DNA of 64,000 nucleotides, taken from NCBI RefSeq assembly GCF_000313755.1, contig NZ_AMZB01000099.1, positions 1-64,000 of the forward strand, given 5' to 3'. The notes under the pieces were generated by a model that worked only from the letters and a program-made list of their open reading frames with translations, was not told where the DNA came from and ran no database searches. The first letter of the stretch is position 1; each line of letters opens with the position of its first letter. Source of the DNA: Pseudomonas nitroreducens TX1. GTDB taxonomy: Bacteria; Pseudomonadota; Gammaproteobacteria; Pseudomonadales; Pseudomonadaceae. Of this stretch, positions 46,706 through 55,463 are shown piece after piece. A program made the translations under genes and the position numbers.

Positions 46706-46713
46706 AAGAACAA
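46706..46713 (+). promoter_or_regulatory. Candidate Crc/Hfq motif
   Basis: AAGAACAA, a perfect AANAAYAA match, lies 12 bases before the ATG of the amidohydrolase and overlaps its ribosome binding region (AATAAGG). It is identical to the motif at 350. It suggests catabolite repression of a degradative gene. Confidence 0.6.
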
Positions 46714-46725
46714 TAAGGGCCTGCC

Positions 46726-48474
46726 ATGACCGCTCCGGACCGCTTCCGCTCCTCCCATTCTCCAAACGACCGCTTCGCTGAACTGCTGCTGCACAACGGC
46801 CGTTTCTATACGCTCGATCCCGCCCAGCCCTGGGCCGAGGCCATGGCCATCCGCGATGGCCGGCTGCTGGCGGTAGGCCGGCGAGAGGAGATGGAGCATC
46901 TGATCGGTCCCGATACCCTGGTGCGCGACCTCGAAGGCGCCTTCTGCATGCCCGGCCTGCACGACATGCACACCCACCCGGACCTGGCGCTGAACCCGCG
47001 CTATGCCGACGATCTCGACGTTGGCATCGAGGACCCGACCCCGGATCAATTGGCGAAAGCCATTCGCGACTACGCCGACAGCCACCCCGGCGATGGCTGG
47101 GTCTACGGCCAGTACTGGGTACGCTATACCTTCCGCGAAGCCGGGCTGAAGCCGGGGCGCGAGTGGCTCGACAGCATCCTGCCCGACCGCCCCGTGGCGC
47201 TGCTCGATCGCATGTGGGGTACCATGATGGTCAATTCCCGCGCGCTTGAACTGGCTGGGATCGACGCCAGCACCGCCGACCCGCGCAACGGCTACCTGGA
47301 GCGCGACGAGTTGACCGGCGAGCCCAACGGCCTGCTGATCGACGGCGCCTATGCGCTGATCCACGCCGCCATGCCGCCGACCCCGGCCAAGGTGTTGCGC
47401 CAGTCCTACCGCGAGGGCGTGCACTTCCAGAGCTCGCGCGGCGTTACAGCGGCCAAGTACCTGCATGTCTGCGAAAACCGCCTGGACGCCCTCAAGTACC
47501 TCGACGACGCCGGGCAACTGACCCTGCGCGTGGAAGCGGCGATCAGTTGGCAGGACGACATCTTCCCGGTGCGTCGCCGCTGGGAGCTGCTAAGCGGCGA
47601 GCGCCATTACTACCGCAGCGCGCGGCTGTCGGCGAACGCGGTGAAGTTCCATTTCGACGGCACCGTCGAGCCGCGTTCCTCCTTCCTTATTACACCCTGG
47701 CCGGGCGAGGACGCCTGGCGCGGCAAGCTGAACCTGACGCCCGAGCACATCACCGACATGGTGGTGGACATGGACCGCCGCGGTATCCGCGTCATCGCCC
47801 ACTGCACCGGCGATGCGGCGTCCGACGTATTCCTCGACGCGGTGGCCGAGGCGCGCCGGCGCAATGGTTTCAGCGGCGTGCGCCACCAGTGCGCGCACAG
47901 CACCATCCTGCATCCGGGCAACCTCAAGCGCTTCCGCGAACTGGACGTGATCGCCGAGTTTTCCCCGGCGGCCTGGTACCCGACACCCTTCGCCAGCGGC
48001 GCGCGCTCGGGCTACGGCACGGATCGCCTGAAGCGCATCTATGACTTCAAGGGGGTGCTGGCCGCCGGCGGCATCGCGGTATTCGGCACCGACTGGCCGG
48101 TGGCGTCGATTGACCCTTGGCTTGCGCTGGAAACCCTGGTGACCCGGCAGAACCCCTGGAACGACGACCCGGCCTGCTTCGGCGAGCCGATCAGCCTGGA
48201 ACAGGCGATTCGCGTGGCGACGCTCAATGGCGCCTACGCCATGGGGCTGGAGAGGCTCACCGGTAGCCTGGAGGCGGGCAAGTCGGCGGACTTCATCGTG
48301 CTTGACCGCAACCTCTTCGAGCAGCCGGCGCGCAACTTCATCCATCGCACCGAAGTGCTGCTGACGTTCGTCGAAGGCCGCCCGGTGTACGACCGCCTCG
48401 GCCAGTTCAGCGATACCGCTCTGACGGCGGTGTGGCAGGGCGAGCCGCCGCGCATCGAAGGGGTCAACGCATGA
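46726..48474 (+). CDS. Amidohydrolase-family protein (YtcJ-like)
   Basis: A 582-residue metal-dependent hydrolase of the amidohydrolase_3 group. The metal motif HTH is at 82-84 (HDMHTHPD). Further ligands are likely in VIAHCTGDAASD near 352 and the late Asp in FGTDWPVASIDP near 454. The C-terminal ADFIVLDRNLFEQP is typical. It could cleave an amide, formamide or urea-type bond. Regulation looks like AraC activation plus Crc repression (see 46634 and 46706). The stop overlaps the CobW gene by four bases, pointing to metal supply or a joint role. Confidence 0.87.
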   Translation: MTAPDRFRSSHSPNDRFAELLLHNGRFYTLDPAQPWAEAMAIRDGRLLAVGRREEMEHLIGPDTLVRDLEGAFCMPGLHDMHTHPDLALNPRYADDLDVGIEDPTPDQLAKAIRDYADSHPGDGWVYGQYWVRYTFREAGLKPGREWLDSILPDRPVALLDRMWGTMMVNSRALELAGIDASTADPRNGYLERDELTGEPNGLLIDGAYALIHAAMPPTPAKVLRQSYREGVHFQSSRGVTAAKYLHVCENRLDALKYLDDAGQLTLRVEAAISWQDDIFPVRRRWELLSGERHYYRSARLSANAVKFHFDGTVEPRSSFLITPWPGEDAWRGKLNLTPEHITDMVVDMDRRGIRVIAHCTGDAASDVFLDAVAEARRRNGFSGVRHQCAHSTILHPGNLKRFRELDVIAEFSPAAWYPTPFASGARSGYGTDRLKRIYDFKGVLAAGGIAVFGTDWPVASIDPWLALETLVTRQNPWNDDPACFGEPISLEQAIRVATLNGAYAMGLERLTGSLEAGKSADFIVLDRNLFEQPARNFIHRTEVLLTFVEGRPVYDRLGQFSDTALTAVWQGEPPRIEGVNA

Positions 48475-49388
48475 ACGCTGCCAGCATTCCGGTGACCGTG
48501 GTGGCTGGTTTCCTGGGGGCGGGCAAGACCACGCTGCTGCGCAACCTGCTGGAGCGCTGCGAAGGCCGGCGCCTGGCGGTGATCGTCAATGATTTCGGCG
48601 AGCTGAATATCGACGCCGGGATGATCGCCGAGCAGACCGAGGCCGTGTACAGCCTGGAAAACGGCTGCATCTGCTGTAGCGTGCAGGACGACCTGCTGGC
48701 GCAACTGGAGCGCTTGGCGAACCTGCACCCGCCCCTGGAACAGGTGGTGATCGAATGCAGCGGGGTGTCCGACCCACAGCGCATCGTGCAGACGCTGGGC
48801 TACCCGAAACTGCGTCGGCGCCTGCATCTGGATGCGGTGCTTACCGTGGTCGACGGCGCCCGCCGGGAACCGCTGGAAGGCGAGTATGCGCGACTGGAGC
48901 GCATGCAGGCGGCAGCCGCCGACCTGCTGCTGCTGAACAAGTGCGACCTGCTCGACAGCGATGAACGCGCCAGTCAGCGCGAACGCTTCGGCCGTGGTGC
49001 ACGGGTGCTGGAGACCATCCAGGCGCAGATTCCCGATGAACTGCTGCTGGGTGAGCCGTCACGCAAGCTGCGGCCCCATGGGCAGGAAGGCATCGACCAT
49101 GGCGAGCTGTTCGACAGTTGGAGCTGGCAGGGCGAGGCGAGCTTCGATGGCGCGCGGCTGAAGCAATGGCTGGAGACGTTGCCGCGCGGCCTTCTACGCC
49201 TCAAGGGGCTCATTCGATTGGCGGGGCAGGGCGAAGCGGTCTGGCTGCAGTATGTCGGTGGGCGTTATCAGTTGCGCCCGGCGACAGCGGCCGAGGCGGT
49301 GCAGGGCTCGCGGCTGGTGTTCATCGCGGAGAAGGATGCGGGGTTGCGGGCTGATCTTGAGGCCGGGCTGCAAGGGTGCTTTTCGTAG
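48471..49388 (+). CDS. CobW/YjiA-family GTPase, metallochaperone-like
   Basis: A 305-residue G3E-family GTPase. The P-loop GFLGAGKTT is at residues 13-21. The metal-binding CICC is at 66-69, the switch motif ECSGVSDP near 94-101, and NKCDLL near 151-156 is the guanine-specificity motif. The CobW_C domain follows. It starts in the ATGA overlap with the amidohydrolase, so it probably delivers or inserts the metal (Zn2+ or similar) for that enzyme. No Zur box was looked for beyond the near upstream region, where none is evident. Confidence 0.9.
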   Translation: MNAASIPVTVVAGFLGAGKTTLLRNLLERCEGRRLAVIVNDFGELNIDAGMIAEQTEAVYSLENGCICCSVQDDLLAQLERLANLHPPLEQVVIECSGVSDPQRIVQTLGYPKLRRRLHLDAVLTVVDGARREPLEGEYARLERMQAAAADLLLLNKCDLLDSDERASQRERFGRGARVLETIQAQIPDELLLGEPSRKLRPHGQEGIDHGELFDSWSWQGEASFDGARLKQWLETLPRGLLRLKGLIRLAGQGEAVWLQYVGGRYQLRPATAAEAVQGSRLVFIAEKDAGLRADLEAGLQGCFS

Positions 49389-49427
49389 GGCTGGGCTCTT
49401 TGGGGTTCTGTGCCTGGGCTTACCCCG

Positions 49428-49540
49428 CTCCCTAACCCTCTCCCTGAAGGGAGAGGGGACCGTTCGGCGCAGGTTGAAACAATGGCCGCAGCCGGCACGG
49501 ACAGCTCCCTCTCCCTTCAGGGAGAGGGTGGGGGAGAGGG
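49428..49540. repeat. Complete CCCTCTCCC element
   Basis: Halves at 49428-49460 and 49505-49540, with the spacer CGTTCGGCGCAGGTTGAAAC...CCGGCACGGACAG very similar to the spacer at 45485. Lies after the CobW gene. Confidence 0.82.
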
Positions 49541-49584
49541 CAAGCTCCCCACCGATGTTTCGTCAGGGCTTGGCGCGGGCAATA

Positions 49585-49611
49585 AAAAACCGGCCACCCG
49601 GGCCGGTTTTT
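49585..49611. terminator. Bidirectional intrinsic terminator
   Basis: AAAAACCGGCC / GGCCGGTTTTT around ACCCG, 16 bases from the stop of the ppnP gene on the minus strand and after the CobW gene on the plus strand. It can stop both. Confidence 0.88.
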
Positions 49612-49627
49612 CACGCAGCAGCCGAAC

Positions 49628-49909
49628 TCAGCGGTATTCGCAGAGGTAGGCGGTGTCCTGGGCGACTTTCAGCTGGAACTTGCTGTTGGCCGGCACGGTG
49701 AAGTTGCTGCCGCCTTCGAAGGTTTCCCAGGTGTCGCTGCCCGGCAGCTTGACGGTCAGCGCGCCGGCGACGACGTGCATCACCTCCAGCTGGCTGGTGC
49801 CGAATTCGTATTCGCCCGGAGCCATCACGCCGATGGTGGCGGGGCCTGCGGTCATGTCGAAGGCGATGGATTTGACGGTGCCGTCGAAGTACTCGTTGAC
49901 CTTGAACAT
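49628..49909 (-). CDS. ppnP: Pyrimidine/purine nucleoside phosphorylase
   Basis: A 93-residue cupin-fold protein of the DUF1255/YaiE family, known as PpnP, which phosphorolyses nucleosides to base and ribose-1-phosphate. It begins [17 protein letters not shown] and ends with DTAYLCEYR; the [19 protein letters not shown] segment near 33-51 is typical. AGGAGAAG precedes the ATG at 49909. The usual length is 93-105 residues. Confidence 0.9.
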   Translation of the reverse strand: MFKVNEYFDGTVKSIAFDMTAGPATIGVMAPGEYEFGTSQLEVMHVVAGALTVKLPGSDTWETFEGGSNFTVPANSKFQLKVAQDTAYLCEYR

Positions 49910-50020
49910 GGGCTTCTCCTGCAAGAGGGGTGAAAAAGGGCCCGCCAGTATGCCCAAGGCCGCCGGCCCCGTCACTAGAGCGAGGCTGGCGACCGTGCGG
50001 TCAGTGATTGGTGGGTGGCG

Positions 50021-50572
50021 TCAGCCGGCGACGGGCAGGGTCAGCGGCAGCAGGCGGGCGGTGTTGCGGGCGTCTTCCAGGGCGCGATGCGGCTGCCCCT
50101 GGAAATGCAGCCCGGCCAGGTGCAGCGCGGCGTTCAGGCCCACCGGGCGCTTGAGCTGGCGGGCCTGGGCAAAGCGCTGCTTGAGGTTGACGTGCGGCAC
50201 GCGGGACAGGTGGCTGTCCAGATGCTGGCGGCGCCACTCCAGTTCCAGCTGATGGCGGTCATAGTCGCCCCAGCTGGTCCACCCGGCCAGGCGCGGGCTG
50301 TGCTGCGCGAGCCAGCGCTCGAACTGCGGCCAGACTTCATGCAGCGGCGCGGCAGCATCGACATTGGCCTGGGTGATGTGGGTGAGTTCGCGGCAGAAGG
50401 CCGTCAACAGCGGGCGCCGCTGTGGGCGGACGAAACGCTGGAAATGGTCCAGCTCGCGGCCATCGGCCTCTGCCACCAGGCTCGCGCCGATCTCGATGAT
50501 CTCCATTTCCTCGACTGGCCAGCCGCCTTCCTCGGTGGTGGCTTCCAGGTCGATCACCAGCCAGTGGGGCAT
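50021..50572 (-). CDS. DEDDh-type 3'-5' exonuclease (ERI1-like)
   Basis: A 183-residue exonuclease. Motif I is LVIDLEATTEE near residues 5-15 (D and E metal ligands). Motif II is in WTSWGDYDRHQLELE near 95-109, and motif III HRALEDARNTARLL near 162-175 (H and D). This matches the DEDDh set seen in ERI-1/KapD-like nucleases. The ATG at 50572 starts the conserved N-terminus; the frame runs 40 codons further upstream without support. It is divergent from the dehydrogenase at 50673. The substrate (RNA or DNA) is not known. Confidence 0.85.
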   Translation of the reverse strand: MPHWLVIDLEATTEEGGWPVEEMEIIEIGASLVAEADGRELDHFQRFVRPQRRPLLTAFCRELTHITQANVDAAAPLHEVWPQFERWLAQHSPRLAGWTSWGDYDRHQLELEWRRQHLDSHLSRVPHVNLKQRFAQARQLKRPVGLNAALHLAGLHFQGQPHRALEDARNTARLLPLTLPVAG

Positions 50573-50672
50573 AGTCGGTGCTCGTGGTTGGGTTCGAATC
50601 GAGTATGGAAGGCGTTTGCGCGACCGGCAAACCGCGCTAGGCTGAGCGCCTTCTGCTGACAAGGGGACCGCG

Positions 50673-51551
50673 ATGGCGAGAGTGGCATTCATCGGCCTGG
50701 GGGTGATGGGCTATCCCATGGCCGGACATCTGGCGCGCGAAGGGCATGAGGTCTGCGTCTACAACCGCACCGCGAGTCGTGCGGCGCAGTGGGTCGGGCA
50801 GTTCGGCGGCCGCTGCGCGGACACGCCGCGCGAGGCGGCGCAATGGGCCGACTTCGTGATGTGCTGCGTGGGCAACGATGACGACCTGCGCAGCGTGGTG
50901 CTGGGTGGGGACGGTGCGTTGGCGGGCATGCAGCCCGGCTCCGTGCTGGTCGACCACACTACCGCTTCCGCTGAAGTAGCCCGTGAACTGGCCGTGATGG
51001 CGGCCGAGCGCGAGCTGGGCTTCCTCGATGCGCCGGTGTCCGGCGGTCAGGCCGGCGCCGAGAATGGCGCGCTGACGGTGATGGTCGGTGGCGATGCCGA
51101 CATCTACGCCCGCGCCGAGCCGGTGATCGCCACCTACGCGCGCATGGTGCGACGCATGGGCCCGGTGGGCAGCGGCCAGTTGACCAAGATGGTCAACCAG
51201 ATCTGCGTCGGTGGTTTGCTGCAGGGGCTGTCCGAGGCGCTGCACTTCGCCCAGAGCGCCGGCCTCGACGGCATGGCGGCGATGGAGGTGATCAGCAAGG
51301 GCGCCGCGCAATCCTGGCAGTTGGAGAACCGTCACCAGAGCATGCTGGAAGGGCGCTTCGATTTTGGTTTCGCGGTGGACTGGATGCGCAAGGACCTGGG
51401 CATCGTCCTCGACGAGGCTCGCCGCAATGGCGCGAAATTGCCGGTCACCGCGCTCGTCGATCAGTTCTACGCCGAGGTGCAGGCCGCCGGCGGTGGACGC
51501 TGGGACACTTCCAGCCTTATCACTCGCCTGCAGGACGCGCCCGAGTCCTGA
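50673..51551 (+). CDS. 3-hydroxyisobutyrate-dehydrogenase-like NAD-dependent enzyme
   Basis: A 292-residue beta-hydroxyacid dehydrogenase. The NAD-binding motif GLGVMG is at 8-13, substrate-binding DAPVSGGQAGAENGALTVMV near 120-139, and the catalytic Lys is K172 in GQLTKMVNQ. AAGGGGAC precedes the ATG. This group includes 3-hydroxyisobutyrate, tartronate semialdehyde, serine and succinic/glyoxylate semialdehyde reductases, so the substrate is not certain. P. aeruginosa PA1576 is the matching neighbour of gltA (from memory). Confidence 0.9.
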   Translation: MARVAFIGLGVMGYPMAGHLAREGHEVCVYNRTASRAAQWVGQFGGRCADTPREAAQWADFVMCCVGNDDDLRSVVLGGDGALAGMQPGSVLVDHTTASAEVARELAVMAAERELGFLDAPVSGGQAGAENGALTVMVGGDADIYARAEPVIATYARMVRRMGPVGSGQLTKMVNQICVGGLLQGLSEALHFAQSAGLDGMAAMEVISKGAAQSWQLENRHQSMLEGRFDFGFAVDWMRKDLGIVLDEARRNGAKLPVTALVDQFYAEVQAAGGGRWDTSSLITRLQDAPES

Positions 51552-51575
51552 GTCGTTCATCCTGCGAGTCGCGCC

Positions 51576-51917
51576 TCAGGCGCGAAAGATGAAGTAAACC
51601 GCGCCCAGCAGGCACAAGCCGGCCCAGAGATAGTCGAGCTTGAGAGGCTGCTGCATGAAGTACACGCTGAACGGCACGAAGACCGCCAGCGTGATGACTT
51701 CCTGCATGATCTTCAGTTGCCCTACCGACATCACCGTGTAGCCGATGCGGTTGGCCGGCACCTGCAGCAGGTATTCGAACAGTGCGATGCCCCAGCTGAC
51801 CAGCGCGGCGATGATCCACGGCTTGCTGTTCAGGGTTTTCAGGTGGCCGTACCAGGCGAAGGTCATGAACAGGTTGGAAAGCGACAGAAGAAACGCGGTT
51901 TGCAGCCAGACCGGCAT
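51576..51917 (-). CDS. DMT-family (DUF486) small membrane protein
   Basis: A 113-residue inner-membrane protein with four hydrophobic helices (for example LLSLSNLFMTFAWYG, IIAALVSWGIALFEYLLQ and LWAGLCLLGAVYFIFRA). It includes the motif QVPANRIGYTVMSVGQLKIMQEVI in the middle (residues about 52-75), characteristic of DUF486. The family resembles half of a drug/metabolite transporter, but no substrate is known. It is convergent with the dehydrogenase gene, 24 bases apart. Confidence 0.88.
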   Translation of the reverse strand: MPVWLQTAFLLSLSNLFMTFAWYGHLKTLNSKPWIIAALVSWGIALFEYLLQVPANRIGYTVMSVGQLKIMQEVITLAVFVPFSVYFMQQPLKLDYLWAGLCLLGAVYFIFRA

Positions 51918-52259
51918 GGCAGAGGCTCCAGTAAGGGACAGTGCGTGAGCCTAGTGGAGCGCCGCCCGACAGCCAAGGGGCGCCGGAGCGATCCTGTTCC
52001 TGATGGAGGCAAGCGCGGCATTGACGCTGGGATTGCCGGCATCCGGCGCGCCGGCCCCGGTCTGACGTGATCGCCTGTTCGAAGCCGCCAGGCCGGGCGC
52101 TGATGTGCTGGCGGTGTCTGGAATTTCCGCTGATCCGGCCAGCTTGGCGGAATGGCTGACGGGCTATATGCTCGGCGGCCAATTTCTGACGGCGGCTGTG
52201 CAAGCAGGGCTGCCGAGCTTTTCCCCTCTGCTTGTCGATCGCCCATAGAGAGTTCATCC
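51918..52259. other. 342-bp intergenic stretch, no gene seen
   Basis: Between the divergent DUF486 and YkgJ-like genes. It contains no convincing coding frame with a ribosome binding site. A weak inverted repeat CAAGCAG / CTGCTTG (52200-52206 and 52229-52235) and a TATATG near 52164 might belong to the downstream promoter. Confidence 0.5.
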
Positions 52260-52514
52260 ATGGAATGCCGTATCGGCTGTGGCGCCTGCTGCATCGCGCC
52301 GTCGATTTCCTCGCCCATCCCCGGCATGCCTGACGGTAAGCCGGCCGGTGTGCGCTGCGTGCAACTGGACGAGCGCAATCTCTGCAAACTATTCGGCGAC
52401 TCGCGGCGTCCAAAGGTTTGTGCGGCCTTTGACGCGGACGCCGATGCTTGCGGCAGCAGCAACGAGCAGGCGCTGCAGATCCTTACCGAGTGGGAACGCA
52501 TCACCGCTGCCTGA
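52260..52514 (+). CDS. YkgJ-family cysteine-cluster protein
   Basis: An 84-residue protein with a Cys-rich metal-binding pattern: C3, C7, C10 and C11 ([11 protein letters not shown]), then Cys residues near 33, 42 ([12 protein letters not shown]), 54 and 63. This pattern defines the YkgJ/UPF0153 group, thought to bind zinc or an Fe-S centre. The start at 52260 is supported by AGAGAG upstream and by the conserved [11 protein letters not shown] beginning. Function is unknown. Confidence 0.85.
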   Translation: MECRIGCGACCIAPSISSPIPGMPDGKPAGVRCVQLDERNLCKLFGDSRRPKVCAAFDADADACGSSNEQALQILTEWERITAA

Positions 52515-52616
52515 TGTGACTTGGAAGTCACGTTTTCGCGGTCCATACTGACGCCCCGACCCGCTCAAGACCGCGGATTGCAAAGGGGCGGCGCGATTGC
52601 CGGCCCCCACAAGATC

Positions 52617-52624
52617 AAGAATAA
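52617..52624 (+). promoter_or_regulatory. Possible Crc/Hfq motif
   Basis: AAGAATAA (AANAAYAA match) lies 14 bases before the ATG of the START-domain gene and just upstream of AGAGAGG. The gene is not obviously catabolic, so this is a weaker case than 350 or 46706. Confidence 0.35.
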
Positions 52625-52638
52625 AGAGAGGTAAGACG

Positions 52639-53244
52639 ATGCGTGGTGTATTGCGTATGACCCTGCTGGCCACTGCCGTGGTGGGCTTTGCCGGTACTGC
52701 CCTGGCTGAAGACTGGAAGCTGGAGAAGGAAGACGACGGTGTGAAGGTCTTCCTCAGCCCCGTGGCAGGTTCCAAGTACAAGGCTTACCGTGGCGTCGTC
52801 GAGATCAAGGCCGATGTGGCCAAGATCAACGCCCTGCAGGAAGACGTGGCCGGCTCCTGCAAGTGGATCCATGCCTGCGCCGAGATGCGCCTGCTGAAGA
52901 CCGAAGGCGACAATTCCTGGACCTACTCGAAGATCGACATGCCCTGGCCGGTGACCGGCCGCGACGTGGTGATCCACGTGACCACCGAGAAGACCGCCGA
53001 CGGCGGCCTGATCCGTCATCTGAAGGCCGAGCCGACCTATATCCCGGAAGAGAAGGGCGAAATCCGCGTGCCGAAGCTGATCGGCGAGTGGAAGCTGGTC
53101 CCCAAGGGCGCCGGCGTGACCGAAGTGACTTACCAGGTGCAGACCGAGCCGGGTGGCAGCATTCCGTCCTGGCTGGCCAACAGCTTCGTGGTCGATGCGC
53201 CGATGAACACCCTGAAAGGCCTGCGCAGCGCTGCCGAGAAGTAA
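52639..53244 (+). CDS. START-domain exported protein
   Basis: A 201-residue protein with a signal peptide (residues 1-22, ending GTALA) followed by a START-like lipid-binding domain. Family features include WKLEKEDDGVKVFLSPV near 25-41, SCKWIHACAEMRLLK near 74-88, and MPWPVTGRDVVIHV near 101-114. It probably binds a lipid or hydrophobic compound in the periplasm. AGAGAGGTAAG precedes the ATG. It ends in two stop codons and a strong terminator. It corresponds to PA1579, beside gltA (from memory). Confidence 0.87.
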   Translation: MRGVLRMTLLATAVVGFAGTALAEDWKLEKEDDGVKVFLSPVAGSKYKAYRGVVEIKADVAKINALQEDVAGSCKWIHACAEMRLLKTEGDNSWTYSKIDMPWPVTGRDVVIHVTTEKTADGGLIRHLKAEPTYIPEEKGEIRVPKLIGEWKLVPKGAGVTEVTYQVQTEPGGSIPSWLANSFVVDAPMNTLKGLRSAAEK

Positions 53245-53267
53245 TAGACGCTGTCGTTTCCCCCACG

Positions 53268-53296
53268 AAAAAGCCGCCCCCGGGGCGGCTTTTTTT
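53268..53296 (+). terminator. Intrinsic terminator
   Basis: AAAAAGCCGCCCC / GGGGCGGCTTTTTTT, 23 bases after the START-domain stop. Long GC stem and a run of seven T: a strong terminator. Confidence 0.93.
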
Positions 53297-53302
53297 GCTT
53301 TC

Positions 53303-53379
53303 GTAGGAGCGAGCTTGCTCGCGAACCGCTTGACGCCGGCATAGCCGGGAAATCCGTTCGCGAGCAAGCTCGCTCCTAC
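53303..53379. repeat. REPIN between convergent genes
   Basis: REP copies at 53303-53326 (+) and 53356-53379 (-), both perfect, flanked on each side by a terminator. Spacer of 29 bp. Confidence 0.88.
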
Positions 53380-53395
53380 AGATGGCAAGGCAATT

Positions 53396-53422
53396 AAAAA
53401 GGCCGCCCGAAGGCGGCCTTTC
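53396..53422 (-). terminator. gltA terminator
   Basis: GGCCGCC / GGCGGCC stem with GAA loop region and a T-run on the minus strand, 17 bases after the gltA stop. Confidence 0.88.
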
Positions 53423-53438
53423 TCTAGCGCCGTAGCGC

Positions 53439-54722
53439 TTAGCGGGCCTTGAGGTCCACGAAGTCGCGCTGCGCACTGCCGGTGTACAGCTGGCGCGGGC
53501 GGCCGATCTTGTACGGGCCGGAGAGCATTTCCTGCCAGTGCGAAATCCAGCCCACGGTGCGTGCCAGGGCGAAGATCACGGTGAACATACTGGTCGGGAT
53601 GCCGATGGCCTTCAGGATGATGCCGGAGTAGAAGTCCACGTTCGGGTAGAGGTTGCGCTCCACGAAGTAGGGATCGTGGCGGGCGATTTCTTCCAGCTTC
53701 ATGGCCAGTTCCAGTTGCGGGTCGTTGATGCCCAGCTCCTGGAGAACCTCGTCGCAGGTCTGCTTCATGACCTTGGCGCGCGGGTCGAAGTTCTTGTACA
53801 CGCGGTGGCCGAAGCCCATCAGCTTGAACGGATCGTTCTTGTCCTTGGCCTTGGCCACGAACTTCTCGATGTTCGATACGTCACCGATCTCGTCGAGCAT
53901 GCGCAGAACGGCTTCGTTCGCGCCGCCGTGAGCCGGTCCCCACAGGGCAGCGATGCCCGAGGCGATACAGGCGAACGGGTTGGCACCCGAGGAGCCCGCC
54001 AGGCGCACCGTGGAGGTGGAGGCGTTCTGCTCGTGGTCGGCGTGCAGGATGAAGATGCGGTCCATGGCCTTGGCCAGCACGGGGCTGATCGGCTTGGTCT
54101 CGCAAGGGGTGTTGAACATCATATGCAAGAAGTTTTCTGCATAGTTCAGGTCGTTGCGCGGGTACATCATCGGCTCGCCCTTGGAGTACTTGTACACCAT
54201 GGCAGCGATGGTCGGCATCTTGGCGATCAGGCGATGCGCCGAGACTTCCCGGTGCTTCGGATTATTGATGTCCAGGGAGTCGTGATAGAAGGCGGAGAGG
54301 GCACCGATCACGCCGCACATCACGGCCATCGGGTGCGCATCACGGCGGAAGCCGTTGAAGAAGGTCTTCAGCTGCTCATGAACCATGGTGTGGTTCTTGA
54401 TGGTGCCGACGAACTTTTCCTTCTGCTCGGCAGTCGGAAGTTCGCCGTTGAGCAGCAGGTAGCAGGTTTCCAGGTAGTCGGACTTCTCGGCGAGCTGTTC
54501 GATCGGGTAGCCGCGATGCAGCAGCACACCTTTATCACCGTCGATGTAGGTGATCTTCGACTCGCAGGAGGCGGTGGACATGAAGCCGGGGTCGAAAGTG
54601 AAGTGACCCGTGGAGGTCAGGCCCCGCACGTCGACGACATCGGGACCCAGCGTGCCGGAGAGGACAGGCAGTTCGACGGGGGCAGCGCCCTCGATGATCA
54701 ACTGCGCTTTTTTGTCAGCCAT
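53439..54722 (-). CDS. gltA: Citrate synthase
   Basis: A 427-residue type II citrate synthase that joins acetyl-CoA and oxaloacetate. Active-site regions are all present: [12 protein letters not shown] near 262-273 (catalytic His), [13 protein letters not shown] near 304-316 (His), and YPNVDFYSG near 358-366 (catalytic Asp). AATAGGAGG precedes the ATG. The allosteric N-terminal domain typical of Gram-negative hexameric enzymes is present. It has its own sigma-70 promoter and is divergent from sdhCDAB, as in other pseudomonads. Confidence 0.97.
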   Translation of the reverse strand: MADKKAQLIIEGAAPVELPVLSGTLGPDVVDVRGLTSTGHFTFDPGFMSTASCESKITYIDGDKGVLLHRGYPIEQLAEKSDYLETCYLLLNGELPTAEQKEKFVGTIKNHTMVHEQLKTFFNGFRRDAHPMAVMCGVIGALSAFYHDSLDINNPKHREVSAHRLIAKMPTIAAMVYKYSKGEPMMYPRNDLNYAENFLHMMFNTPCETKPISPVLAKAMDRIFILHADHEQNASTSTVRLAGSSGANPFACIASGIAALWGPAHGGANEAVLRMLDEIGDVSNIEKFVAKAKDKNDPFKLMGFGHRVYKNFDPRAKVMKQTCDEVLQELGINDPQLELAMKLEEIARHDPYFVERNLYPNVDFYSGIILKAIGIPTSMFTVIFALARTVGWISHWQEMLSGPYKIGRPRQLYTGSAQRDFVDLKAR

Positions 54723-54781
54723 GATGGCCTCCTATTTATGCTTGAAATCATCTGTACGACCCCCCACGCAGGGCCCGCACC

Positions 54782-54809
54782 ACTATAGAGAGATAAATCC
54801 GAATGTCAA
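54782..54809 (-). promoter_or_regulatory. Sigma-70 promoter of gltA
   Basis: On the minus strand: -35 TTGACA (54809-54804), 16-base spacer, -10 TATAGT (54787-54782). The predicted start near 54775 gives a leader of about 52 bases. Both hexamers match the consensus at five to six positions. Confidence 0.8.
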
Positions 54810-54923
54810 TTTGCACAATCGGAGAAGTTTGGCTCCTCCAAGCCCCTGTTTTGCCGGAAAAATTTGCCTGTTTACGCCTTTTATGGGGGTGCGGCAATTA
54901 GTCCTTAGGTGGAGGTCTTTCCG

Positions 54924-54952
54924 TTGTCATTAGGAGCCTAACTGTCTATACT
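54924..54952 (+). promoter_or_regulatory. Sigma-70 promoter of sdhCDAB
   Basis: -35 TTGTCA (54924-54929), 17-base spacer, -10 TATACT (54947-54952), predicted start near 54959. The leader of sdhC is then about 118 bases, longer than most here, and leaves room for sRNA control such as PrrF. The remaining part of the 354-bp gap (54810-54923) contains no other clear element. Confidence 0.8.
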
Positions 54953-55076
54953 CGGCGACCAGCCGCCAAGGGCCGTCCGGCCTCGCTTGATTGGTGGTTG
55001 TCACTCCCGAAGGTGATGGGTACCTGACAAGTGCACCTCCCGACAACTAGCCCTGATCCATAGAAGGGCTCTCAGT

Positions 55077-55463
55077 GTGAAAAAAGCCGTGAATAGCAAA
55101 CGACCCGTAAACCTAGACCTAAGGACCATCCAACTCCCTATCACTGCTTACACGTCGATTCTCCACCGCATCTCTGGCGTCATTCTGTTCGTGGGCATCG
55201 CAGTGCTGCTGTTCGCACTGGATCGTTCCCTCGCTTCGGAAGAAAGCTTCGAGCAGGTGAAGGCGTGTCTGACCCATCCGTTGGTCAAGCTTGTGATCTG
55301 GGGCCTGCTGTCTGCGCTGCTGTACCACCTGGTAGCCGGTATTCGTCACCTCATCATGGATGCAGGCGTTGGCGAAACACTGGAAGGCGGTAAGCGTGGT
55401 TCGAAAATCGTCATCGCTGTCGCAGTGGTGCTGATCGTTCTGGCGGGGGTATGGGTATGGTAA
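55077..55463 (+). CDS. sdhC: Succinate dehydrogenase, cytochrome b556 subunit
   Basis: A 128-residue membrane subunit with three helices. It anchors SdhAB and contributes a haem-ligand His (YHLVAGIRHLIMD near 83-95) and quinone-site residues (TSILHRISG near 25-33). The start is GTG at 55077 with GAAGG upstream; a second GTG four codons later is possible. It overlaps sdhD by 7 bases. Confidence 0.94.
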   Translation: MKKAVNSKRPVNLDLRTIQLPITAYTSILHRISGVILFVGIAVLLFALDRSLASEESFEQVKACLTHPLVKLVIWGLLSALLYHLVAGIRHLIMDAGVGETLEGGKRGSKIVIAVAVVLIVLAGVWVW

